Source: Gymnorhina tibicen (taxonomy: Eukaryota > Chordata > Aves > Passeriformes > Artamidae). From it: DNA of 64,000 nucleotides. A program made the position numbers and the translations under genes. The notes under the pieces were generated by a model that was given only the letters and a program-made list of their open reading frames with translations, was not told where the DNA came from and did not search any database. Positions 46,231 through 58,400 of the stretch are shown here, piece after piece (positions within the stretch are counted from its first letter, which is position 1; each line of letters begins with the position of its first letter). The stretch covers positions 69,076-133,075 of the forward strand of contig VXAZ01006396.1 in NCBI GenBank assembly GCA_013399875.1, in the 5' to 3' direction.

Positions 46231-49200
46231 TAGGTGTTCTGGTATGGCCTTGAAGCACATTTTGTCCTAGAACTTCTGTAGTTTGCTATCCTGTGCTGCA
46301 GCTTTTTTTAGTTGCTCTTCCAGGTGAAGTTTTTCCGTCAAGAATAGAGCTCCAGCCACATGGACAGGCTTCCTCCCCAGTGGAGGCAGGCGAGCAGGGC
46401 TCTCGGTTCCTGTTCCTGAAATTATTTCTACAGTATTATTTTTGCTCAGGCCATAATCAGGAAAATCTCATGCTACTCATAAGGTTATACAATATCTGCT
46501 GTGGTTTTTTTTTTTACTTTCCTATCTTTACTCTTTCTTTCCCCCTTTGACGCATTACTGTGTTATCCTGTGTCAGAAAAGGGCCTTGAGACTGCCATGT
46601 ATTGAATGTTGTGGCCTTGACTCAGCTGAAAGTATTCCTTTGTGCGTTTAATTCTTAATAATCTGAGGAGTGCTGTTGACACACAGTGTCTTGCAGCAGG
46701 GAAGCAGGCAGTGCACCTCTGTGGTCACTTAGGGCCAGCAGGTGTCAGGGCTGAGGGTGGCAGGAGCTGGGAAGTACTGACGGGGCTCACTGGGAGAAGA
46801 GCAAGAATTGGGGTTGAGAGCCTCCAGGGTAGGCATTTCTTTGTTCTTAACACTTCTGTAATTTGCCCCTGCTGCCTTTGTCGAGTAACATCCTGATTTC
46901 TCAGGCACGGGGTGTAGTGTTGCAAACCCAGTTTAATTGGCTGCTGGGGGTAAGCTAGCTGACTACAAAGTGTACTTCATCTGGTTGGAGGGAGGGTAAA
47001 AATGAGTTTTCTAGAGTTACACGTAGAGTACTGTGTGATACCTGTCATGCAGAAATCATGCATGAAGTATTTGTGCTTTGTGTGACAGCCATGTGGGAAG
47101 AGGTGGCCCAGAGCGTGTTTGCTTTGTTGAGACGAGACTGCATATTTTTGAGGTATTCCTGCCCCAGATGATTCTTCATTTTTATGTATCATTCAAGCCA
47201 CTGGCAGAACTGTACCTGAATGTTCACTGAGTTGCATCCAAAGCTGTGTGAACCATCTGTAGGTTTTTGCTCAGCTCTTCCCCAAATTGAGGTTCTTGGT
47301 TGGGTTTTTCATGATTTTCATTTTTCCCTGAAAAGAACCCCAAAGATATGACTGAGAGAGCAGAGTGGGATTATATACGTGTTGATAAAAGTGAAGGGAA
47401 AACACTATTTTTATAATCTTCAAACTTCTCACTTAAAATGTAGTTTTAGATCTATCAAAGTAATTTGGTGGTTAGTATTCTTAAGGCATGAGCCCCTTCA
47501 TTGTCATGGTGTGTTTAGCAGTGAAGGTGTTTGGGTTTGTTACATTAAGGCTCTATGTCAGTCCTGAAATGGAGAAGGAAGAATAATTTTTGAGGCTGTG
47601 ACTGCTGTTGGCAGGTGGGAAGATGAAGAAAAGAATTGAAAAGAATTTAAATACCTCCTGGTGCTTGGCGAGCATGTAGTAGAGACACAGACCTGAGACA
47701 GCCCAGTCAGTGAGGGAGTGCCATAAAGGTGGTACTTCTTGCATGTAAGTGTCAGACTGGGGTGGAAGTAAATGTTAAAAGTAATCGAGGAGAGGAAAAT
47801 AAAGAAAAGTAGTGTTACGTAGGAATAAAGGAGAGGAATGCTGCTTCTAGTGTGACTGTGTCAGAGAAGGACATCAGGGAAAGGATGTAGCACCTCAGAA
47901 TGCTGCTTCCAGTGAAAACCATCTTGTCTATTCTATTTCCTTTATCTCCTGCCTCCGCTCTCCCTTCTCTTTGCCTTTTTTTCCCCTTCCGTCAGACTCC
48001 TCTGATTTTTCGAAATGCTTCAAGGAGAGACTGATCCACTTGTATTGTGCACATGCTGTTTCTACTAAACTGGACAGTGCAGGAAGGGGCTGATGTAAGT
48101 GAGGACTGTTTTGCTGGGCCCTGTGCCAATACTGCTTTCGGCCCGAGAAGCTCATGGCCTGACTAGGTGAGGTGGACACAAGTCTCTAGACTCTGCAGAA
48201 TATAAAAAACCCTCAAACAGTGAATACAAAACAATGGTGGGTGGCTGCACTTGGTTTACATCAGGAATCACTGGTGGTGTGGTGGGACTTGCTTAGAACA
48301 TGAGCACTATGTGGGATGAGACGGGAATAAGGTGCTGGGTGGAGAGTAAGGAAAATGGGGGAAGGCAGAGAGAAGCAGGACTTTGGTGAAGGGAGCTGTG
48401 CTGTGTGATGAGGTTTCAAAGGGGATGGGGGCCTGAGGAAAGGTGTGCAATGGAAATGGAGTTCAAAGCCTCCAAGGCAGTGCCAGTGTGCTGGGTGGCT
48501 TGCACTGAAGCTGTAAAGGCTCATAATGTGCTGTGCACAGGTGGATTGGGCACAGCACGAAAATAACTCCAAGAGGACTTCCATGTGAAAACGAGAAGGT
48601 CTGGACCTCTTCCTTTGTGTTTGTTACATTTCAAAAACTCTTAGAAGAGCATGGCCAGAGATTTAGTATCTATTTATTAGTAAATTGAAGAAGAGACAGC
48701 TGCCCATGAGTTGCTTACAGGTTATAGAGTCTTGGCAATGTAACACGTACCCATTTTATCCCAGGCATGTTATAGGAAAATCCTATATGTAAACTGGAAT
48801 GCTTGAATAGAAACATTAGAACATCAGCAAGTTCTGTGGAAGAAGAGTAGGAGAGATTTATGAAGCATAAATTTGGACTTTGTTTTGCTCAGATATTAAT
48901 TATAACAAATCCAAGATCTGGGACTTTAATGAAAAGTGCGTAATTTCAGAAGTCTTTTGATGTAAAATAATTCAAAAGTAAAAGTAGTTTAGAGTTGCTT
49001 TAATATTTTAGTTAAGCAGCAAGGCTGTAATTTTGGGGAGGAAAGCAACAGTAAGAATAAAACAGCTAAGCAAATGAAATTAGAAAAATAAAAATGTACA
49101 GTAATGTCAGAGAACAGAGAAAGATAGTCCTAGTAGATGTTTTCTGTTGCTAGCATGAGTGTATGGAACAGCTGCCAGTATCCAGTACCAGGACTTCATT

Positions 49201-49868
49201 GTTCTTACATGAAAAAGTGTTTCTCTGTCTGCAAGGGGAGGTCTCTCTGCTATTTAAAAATCAAACATTTTTACTACATATCTTGAATAATTACACTTCA
49301 GATGTTTCTCATTGCAGACTCTCACTTACTGTAAATCCCAGAGTATTGTGCTGCTAAAGGCAGTGCTCTTGGGGCATTTTACACCAAATGATACCTTGTT
49401 CTGTATGTACAGTCTCAAATATGTTTAAGTTATTTAGCATATTTAGTTTGCTGAAGGAGCGTGTAACAAACTGGAGAATGTTTCAGTGCTGGACAATTGG
49501 TAACTATTTCCCCAAGCTTCCAAGAAATAAGGTAGTTTCAAGAAGGAACAGTGTCTCAGAACTGCAAAGATAAGAGTGTTATGCTGTGATTACACATTCA
49601 CCAGTTAATTTGGGTATTACATACATGAGGGGTGGTTGTTGGGATATAGAACCCTTTCAGCTTTACAGCTCAAACTAATTGTTTTGATTCTTCTACAGTG
49701 AGATCAACGAAACTCTGGGACTTGGTAATAAAAGCAAATTGATGATTCAAATCATAGAGGAGGTTGGGCAGAGACAAGGACCCTGTGCTAGCAGTAAGAG
49801 ATCCATTAGATGTTGATTGGGGCTTAGCAGGATTCAGCTGTTCCTTAAAGCAAATTTGGACTAGATCA

Positions 49869-49892
49869 GTTACCTAGTTTGTTACCTAGTTT
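49869..49892. repeat. perfect 12-bp tandem duplication
   Basis: GTTACCTAGTTT occurs twice in immediate succession without mismatch. Confidence 0.85.
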
Positions 49893-52350
49893 GACCACAT
49901 CTAATAATAGCATTTAGAAATTTCTCTTTCATATCTGCCTTGCTGTACTGCGTATAGTCCAGTCCTGATGCACGTTAGGAAAGCCCCGTGCCGTGTGGTA
50001 CTTCCTCATGATATGAAGTTTCTCTGCAAAGCACTGCAGGTTGAACCATCATTTTTGACCAGTACAGGTCTGTGTGTATCTCCACAGCAGCACTTTGTTA
50101 CCTTTTTCCTCTCCGTTGGACTCTTGTACTCTCCTCAGGACTGCAAATGATATCTCCTATGTGAATATATATATTCCTGTGGTGCTGCCCTCAGCAATAG
50201 TTTTTTGCTTCTCTTTCTCTTTAACTGTGGGTTGATGTTGATAGGAAGAACTACTGAGAAAACAGAACAAAATAGAAATTAATCTGATTGTCCTAAGAAA
50301 ATGGCTGGCAAGAAAAATTTTGGCAGCCAAAATCAATCTAGTGTGTACTGAGAGGCGAGGAAGAGAGAAGAGCCCTGGGACATCTAAAAAGTGGTTAAAA
50401 TCTCCCTTGGCAGGTGCACCTGACACACATGAAGTCGCTTGCCCCTTCTGTGTTTCAGGCTGATGAGCAGAGCTGTGCTTCAGGAAACTCAAGCAAAAAG
50501 TATTTGACTGGAACAGGGCAGCGATGCTTTGGCATAAGGCAGTGTGTACCCTTTAATGCTGTCCATTAACCTGACATCATACCGACTAAGGAACTTGCAA
50601 CGATTGCCCTGATTGCCCTGTAGGAATCCTAGGTAAATTCCTCTGTGTTCCTGGTTACCGCACTTTGCTCTGCATTGCCAAGGCCTGTTTTACTCAGTAT
50701 CATGTAATGTGGGTGGCCAGCAAGAGTGTTAAACAGCAATTCAAGTTCCTCTTGAAATGGGGCATGGTGATGAGGAACTGATAACACACAGCCAGCTCAA
50801 GTTAGAACTAAGGATTGCTGGCTGAGCTTGGGATACTTTAGTAGATTCATGACTTCTCCTGACAGAGACTGCCTTTATTGTTGCTCAGAGACAATTTCTT
50901 AATGCAGCATTTTGACCATTTGAGTTATTAGACCAACTGTAGCCTTGCTTTTATTCCTTGTAAGCATTTCAGTGGGGGTGTTAAGTACAGAAGAACTTTG
51001 TGCATGTCAAAGATACTTCTACTGTATTTAATTTTAATTGCTGACATTCCTTTTTTGCAGGTTACCATATGCAATAACAAGCAACACAGTGAGATAGAAG
51101 TATTATTTAGGCAGTTTATTGTAGCTGTTGTTCTGTGATATGAGCAACCAAAACACAGCTCAGCTTGGAAGAAAAATTGTACAAGATGCTAAGAGAGAGA
51201 TAGGTTTACCCAGCCTTTATTTTATCTCTTAGGAAGCAAGGATGTGAGTGTGGTTTCTTTAAGGTAGATGATAGTAGGATAAGCTTTGCCCTGAAGCTTA
51301 TAGAAGATGCCCAAAATTATTTCTTCATACTACTACTTCCACAGTTTTTGGAAATGTTGTCCCAAGAGCTGCTTCAAAGGATTGCTTGTGTCTATGTTTA
51401 GTCCTTCCTGAGCTGTCAGTCACCATTCCACACTTACCATACATACAAGCATTTAAAAAAAAAAAAAATTCTTAAGGGTGTGGAAAGCTGTTGGCCGTCT
51501 TGTTTTCAGTTTGTGCATTCAAAAATACCCCTTTATGTTTAAGTCAGTTGCACAGGGATTCCAGTGCTCATAGTAGACTTTTAGCTCTTCTTCAGTAAAT
51601 GTGATAAATGCCTGCATATAGGGATGTGCACTTGGAAATCCAGCTGCACAGAACCTCAGTTTTAACAAACCCCTCAATTCCTGACACCCACCCTAGCCTT
51701 GCTGCCTTGTAAAAGTCAGTTTAGCATCTCTGGAAGTTCTTTGTACTGGATGTTTCTATTACATCAAACTATAGCGTGTGAAATACTGCTTTGTGACATT
51801 TATAGTCAAAAGATCATATTGTGTAGTGCTTTTATTTTCAAGCAGTTTCTGATCAGTGAGCGAGGACTCCCTTTCCCCCAGCTAGTAAAACAAGATTCAG
51901 GCAATGAAAACTGCGATGGTAGTGTTTTGATCTGATTCCCAAATACTTCGGTAGCTCCATGACTGTTCAGTGGGATTCTACTGATCTGTAAATGACTGCT
52001 AACGAGGGGCTTGTATAAATGTCTTTAATGTTAAATCTTTTTGCTGTTCTTAACATTATGGTTCACAGTTTGCCCTTGATCGAGAGTCAGATTTTCTTTT
52101 TTAATGCATTAAGTTTGGCAGTAGGCACTCTCAGTGGATAGGGTGGGCTAAATTCTGCAGGAGCTGAAACATGGGGGAGTCCCACGGCGGCACAGGGTAT
52201 AAAAGTAATGTGTGGTTGGGCCTAGCGTTGGTAGATAATTTGTTTTCTGCAGGTGCGTTTTACAAATACAAGTTTTACTAGGTCTCACTTGACTTCACTT
52301 TATTACTTTTTAACGCAGTAGTGTCATTCAGGCACTGTATTACTTTACTG

Positions 52351-52420
52351 TGAAAGGGCCTGACTGTGGTACCAGTCATACCAGTAAAAGTCAGGAGCAA
52401 CTTAGCTGCAGTTAAGGGAA
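52351..52420. repeat. possible fragment of an ancient amniote repeat
   Basis: GGGCCTGACTGTGGTACCAG, then TCATACCAGTAAAAGTCAGG and AGCAACTTAGCTGCAGTTAA, parallels the remembered order GGGCCTGATTCTG, ACACCAGTGTAAATCAGGAG, TAACTCCATTG of the ancient repeat. It is the longest of the weak copies. Confidence 0.45.
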
Positions 52421-55400
52421 CCCTTTACGATGGGAGCATCGATAACTTTTCTTATTCTCAGTTTTCTTTTGATTACCTACAAGATTTATCGTCAGCAAAC
52501 CTGCATTTTTTAGGGACATGAAAAGCATATAGTGATTTTTATTGAAACTTTGGAGGAGGAAAGTTTTGAGTTTTTCATTATAATTTTCAGTGCCTTAGGC
52601 CTTGAATGAGACTTTTGGATCCTTGTACTTGGTATGTGATTGCTACTGTCCCATATTTTGTAACTGACAGCTAGACATCGTTTTCAATATTACGTTCAAT
52701 TCAGGGAATGGATTTGTAAATGTGTAGGGAACTTACTTTCATGGTGAATTTGTTTTTCTTGTTTATAGACAGCATGGGTTTGGACTGGAAAATTTGGCCC
52801 TGATACAGCAATAGTTATAACTGCTGGCTTGATTTTAAACATAGGAGCAGTCAGATTGGGATCATTGTTGACTGCTTTGTTGAACTACTTGGCACCTAAT
52901 GGCCTGAGATTAGAGAAGAATAGAGAAATCTTTCTTTTCTGTAATCAATACCGGTTTAAATTGCATATCCTGAATTGTACCGTAGCATGCAAACTTAACA
53001 GGGGATAAGACTAGGGGAGGAGCAAGTCTCAAAATTGTCTTTTGTGGATACTCTGTTGAAGGATTCAGTTACACTTTAGTGCTGAGGGCAAAAATCCAGC
53101 CTTTCATCCTTTTAAAGTGCAGAATCTCTATTGAGAAAGTGTCCATGTGAAAGACAAAAGTGCTCTCTCAATTGGTGATTATTGTAACTTTGATACGGGT
53201 GCTTACTTAACATGAATTTAGGGCATGAGATACTCATCCTTGTACAGGGCACATGGGGGAGGATTTGCCCTCCTGCTTTCAGAACTTTGTTTTCCAGGTT
53301 GGTAATCTCAAACCTCAGTTATTACTTCATTATCTCTGTTACTTCAAATAACAGAAAAATAAATAGCCATTAAAATGATTGTTTTTGTCATATCACAGGT
53401 ATAAAGCTAAAAAGTTTAGTTTTGTTTGGGAGCCAGAAGTTAGGATTTACTCCTAGGCAGCTCTCTTCTTCTTTTTTTTTTTTTTTTTTTAAAGGATGAA
53501 AAATCACAGATTTTATTTATTTATTTTAAGACTAAATTTGGGGTTAGTTTGTAATATAAGGCTCCCAAACCTTGTGTTTCTTTGAGATAACAAATTCATC
53601 AGGCAGTTGAAGGCATCAGCTACACCTAGCAGCACTTCAGAGGTGTGTGTTATCTTAGGATAGCATATGTCTTGTGATGTCTTACTGCTTAAATAGCATT
53701 TGAGGCAAGCTGTTGTCAGCAAAACCTAAATATTTGGCAGGGGGAAAAAAAGCGTAACCACAAGGGAAATATATGGGTTCTCTGGGAAATGTGAACCTCA
53801 GGTCTAAAGGGCTTTTTTTTTTTCTCTCTCTCTCACCTCTCTCCTCCTGTGAAACATTTCCTGGGTGTTTTGACAGTAGAGGTCTTTCACCAGTGTCATG
53901 ATGGTGAGAGACTGAATGCAATGACTCAGGATGATAAAGGGATATAAAAGACTTCATCTCTTCGTATGCCTGCTGTACCCCAAGGTAGTGGAGCAGATGC
54001 TGCATTTCCTTGTTGCCTTTTGTATGTTTTGGTAGGTGTGTAGCACTGTTCAACCAAAGGTATGTTCAGTTTTCTGTGATTTAGCCTTTATTCAGTAGGT
54101 AGTAAAGCCTTTTTTTGCTAGATAATGAAGCAAACAGATCTGTCTCTTCCCTTAAAAGAGAATTCAGGAAGTACAGCTTACACTGCACATGGAACATATT
54201 AATCCTAAACCCCTTATAATACTTTGCAGAAGTTTCTTGTCCTTGCACATATCTGTATCCACATGCACAGCAATTTCCCAGAAATGTCTTAACCTTAAGT
54301 ACTGCTGAAGCCTGGAGAAGCCTTAAAAAATAGCCAAACACAGAATGACAGGTAAAGTTGTAACAGGAAAAAATTAATCCTTACTTGGATTGTTCTGGGA
54401 CAACAAAATGGGTGCACATAAGTGAGGATCACTTAGTTGCTACTGTAATGTGAAATATGTTTGACAGGGAAGCCTCAGTGCTGTTATTTGTGTGGAAGTA
54501 GGGAGTGTTGTGCTTTTATTAGTTTAGTACACACAGACAGGACAAATTAGTTATAATTCAAACAATAGTTTCATTTTACAAGTTGTTAGGATTTTTTATC
54601 TCAGGTGTTATCAGCATGCAAGTGTCTAATACTAAGGCTCATAATGGAAATGAAGTGCGATTAATTCATAATGAAGTTTTTATGTGCCTAGTAAGATTTT
54701 CTGCTATAGTTGGTCAATTATATTACAGCAAGATTTTGTTTAAAAAATAAAAAAAGAAGTATATATTGGAATATATTCAGTAAGTTGAAATACTGACTTC
54801 ACTCAACCAAGGCATCATGGAAAGTACTCTTCATGAAGTATTTACTCTAATTCCAGTTTTGCAACTTTCTTTGAGGCCTTTAGAAGCCAAAAGGAAAGAA
54901 ACATGATACCTAGGGAGGAAAGGAAGGCTGGAAAGGGCCAAAACCTTAATGTAATTAAAAAGTCCATCAAGCAGAAAAAGGTTTGAGAAAGGAAAGACAG
55001 AAATTCAGAAAGTGTCTGAGTTTGTGTAACAAGTATAGATAAACAGATCTAAATGGTAAAGGGCTGATGTGTTACTATTAGAGGTGCATCCAAATGATGT
55101 AAACAACTTATTCTGGAAGCTCGTTGATAGTTCCAAGCAGATCTCTGCTGCTGACAGCCCTCCAGAGATCCCTGTTGTAGTGGGGAGTGGGAGCCATGCA
55201 AAAGCACAAGCCAGAAACGTGGTGTTCTGCAGTAACTGCCCTATCTGTGAATTTGCTTTCTGATATGCACGTGTTTGATCTTGATGCACGGTATCAAGAT
55301 CATCTCACAGCATCTACTCTGTAAGATATAACCAATCTGTATTTCTTCTGTTGAAGGTCTGACTTGAGAGTGAGCCAAAGTGCCATTTCATGATGTATCC

Positions 55401-58400
55401 CAGTGTTGCTGTTGTGGGGGCACTCAGGCTGGTGCTGCCGAGAGCTGGGTGATAGATGGGACCTGGCTGGGGGTATTTTCCTTTGATCCGTCTTGTTGCA
55501 ACCATCATGCGTTTCTGAGCCAAAGGAAGTGATAGTAGAGTTTGTCTTGAAGGGTCTGGATTTCAGGCTCTTGTCAGCTGCAAACCATAGGTGGTTTATG
55601 TAGGAGTGGGGAACCTTAGGAGCAGCCTTGGAAAAAAGCTGAATCAATGGCACAAGGAAGTAAGCTGGAGATAAAAGCATGCTGTGTTTGCATAAATGGT
55701 GTCACAGTGTTGGCTTAGTAATGGGAGAAGGTCCATGAGGATAGCCAAGGCCTGGAGCAGAATGTGCCAAGGAGGTTGGCACACTGCAGGGACTCATCCT
55801 GTGTGGGCACAGCTGGCGCTTGGGAACAAGAGTATTGTTTAAAGGAAGGAAATGAGTGACCATGGAGAGAAGGTGGAGCACCCAGGAAGAAGGTGCTGTA
55901 GCTCAGTGTCATCCTGCTCACGTTAGGGGGTGGGAGTGAACTGGGGAAGGAGGTCACACAGTGCCCCTGCTACAACCCTGCATGAGCTGTCCCAGCATCT
56001 GAATCTGTGCACAGCAGCAGAGCAGGTGAAAGAAAAACAAGTAAAAGTTTCTTTCAGGTCCTGAGAACAGTAGAAATGGAAAAAGGAAGGAAAAGTGATA
56101 GGGAAACATACAAATGAGGGATTCCGTTTTGATATGTTGCATGTTGTAGTGTTTCACCTGAAATCACAAGGATAGTGATGTTCCTTTGTACCTTTTTATC
56201 TGAGCGCTTGAGGGTCAGGAGATAATTGTTATATTTGGAGAAATACTTAGAAAGAAAAATTGGTACTTCCATATCTGTTTCACTTTCCTGGTATGCGGGG
56301 AAAAGGATTAAATATATTTTTATCAAAAGTGCTATTGAATGGGAAGATTCAAAATGATAAAGTGCTGGACTATGAAAACATGATTATTTAAAACTGGTGT
56401 GACTGGACCTCTTAGCTTAAATGTAGCATGTCATTTCAAAGGCGCTAAAGCCAGATGGATAACTTGCCCCAGATGTTTAGATTCAGTGGAGCAATCACAC
56501 ATGGTGTTTTGAACAAAGTGCTCTACACCCTAATAATGATATGTGGTGAATAATACTGTAATTTCAGACACCTTTCTTTGTCTGTATTTTTCACACAAAT
56601 AAATTGGCACCCATGGCAAGCACAATGTTTGTCAAACTAGCTTCAAAATCTTAATGTGTGGCTTTCTTGTTACAGTGACTTGAAAGTACTTGCTCTGTTT
56701 CTTTTCTTTAATGAAATTAGCAGCTTGTTGAGAGCTAAGGTTACATGTTGGATTCATAATCAGTTTTGTTTATACAGAATATTTTTTTTTCTGCCTTTCT
56801 TTCATTTTGGGGGGCATTTATATATTAACAGAACTCCCATTAACTCCTGCTGTTTATTCTTTACCCTTAAGCTACAGCCCTTTGTTGTAGCATCACAGTG
56901 TTGACCCTGGAACCAATTACTGTGCATAACATCCAGAAGATGATGAGGCTTATTCTGCAGCTATTGTTTTCCAGTGGTCCTGGTGTACATAATTCTCATA
57001 GTGCAGTAGGATAACTCTGTTAAAGAACTTTGTGACACTACCTGGCCAAAACCAATAGTAAAACCAATAAAAAATAGGCTCCTTTGCCAATCTCTTGTTT
57101 TACAGTCCCAAGAGCACAGCTGGGAAAGCTGCAGCATTCTTCCTGCATTTGGAGAGTCGGGATGTTCTCCATTAGTTTTGATGTTTGTCGCTTCCCTGGA
57201 AGTGAGTGCATGTGTAAATGTGATACAGATGTTGTATGAAAGCTTAATTGTGCCTCTCTTTACTTTAAGCTGTGGCGCTGTTCTGTTTTGACGCCCACCC
57301 TCCCACCCCAAAAGGCTTTTCCTGAGAAGAGAAGGGAAACCATTTTCCCATTCCTCTCTTACTCAAGAGTTAATTATATTCTGCACTGTGACTATACCTC
57401 AGCAAAAGCTGAATGGAAAAACAAGACTCCTGACAAAAAGGCGGAAGTTTTTAGGCAAGCTTAGATTTTCTGTTCTTTCCTCGGACTTAGAAGTCCTTAC
57501 TGATTTCAGCCAAACTAAGAAATCCCACCCTGAGGTTACATTTCATCCATGTGCTCTGTTTCTGAGAGAGCTTAAATCCTCATGTTTGGTTGCAGGTCGT
57601 TGACAGCCAACTTGGTTAAGTTGTCACAGGTGCAACTGTAAGCAGCCAGCAGGAACTGAAGAAACAGGGGTAATCCCACTTAGGAAATCCCCTAGAAGCT
57701 TGGTGCTCCCTTGAAGCAGAACACCAGAAATACAGTTAGTGGCAGTTAGGGGAAAAAAAAGGAAGAAAAGAAATCCTTGTTCATGAATCAAAATTAGAGC
57801 GATACACACTTCTCTAATTTCTGGGGTTACCATGTTATCACTGCTCTTCTTCTCTCTGGGCTCCTGAAACCAAAGAATAAATTGCTTGATCATTGCCTTA
57901 AACAAATACTGTACTCTGGTTCTGGGATGCCAGATATGCAGTCAGACTGGATGAACCTGTTTAATTTTATTCTGCTGTATTTATTTTTGCTGTATTTATT
58001 TCTGTGTATGCCTTTGTGCCCACTGAGTTTTCATGCTTAACAATCACCAGTGTAATCTCTTCCCTGTTTATTTGCACCCCCCAATACAACAAAATGAAAC
58101 AAGCTGTTTTTTCAAGATGTCTGAGACCCAACTTGTTTATACTTTCAGATAAGCAATAACAAGAACAGTCTCATAATTTTGGTGAATAACTACAGCATAG
58201 ATTATATTTTTTTTTAGTTACCTGAATCATGAGGTAATGAGATTGTCAAAATCAGGTTCTAAACTAAAACGGCTTGTAACCTATGTTCGTGGAAGAAAAT
58301 TAATTGAGCAAATCTGAGACAATTTTGGTGTTTGTTGTTTTTAGGGTTTTTTTCCCAGAAGTGGAGCTTCCTGTCTCCTTCTAGAAAAATAGTCAGCTTT

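Larger units (their letters stand above)
43982..52350. other. ZNF516: non-coding, presumed intron after the first coding exon
   Basis: AT-rich sequence without recognisable exons; none of the open frames matches the C-terminal half of ZNF516. Notable items are a 12-bp tandem duplication (49869-49892), a possible ancient-repeat fragment (46191-46230), a G/A-rich stretch near 48260-48560 and a poly-A run (51455-51468). Confidence 0.6.

Noticed and set aside
52197..52206. GGGTATAAAAG, a TATA-like box
   Set aside because: No CpG island, initiator or gene follows; TATA-like words occur by chance in AT-rich intron.
53472..53530. Long T run followed by TTTATTTATTTATTTT, considered as the tail of a retroposed gene on the minus strand
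   Set aside because: No coding remnant was recognised next to the tail on either side.
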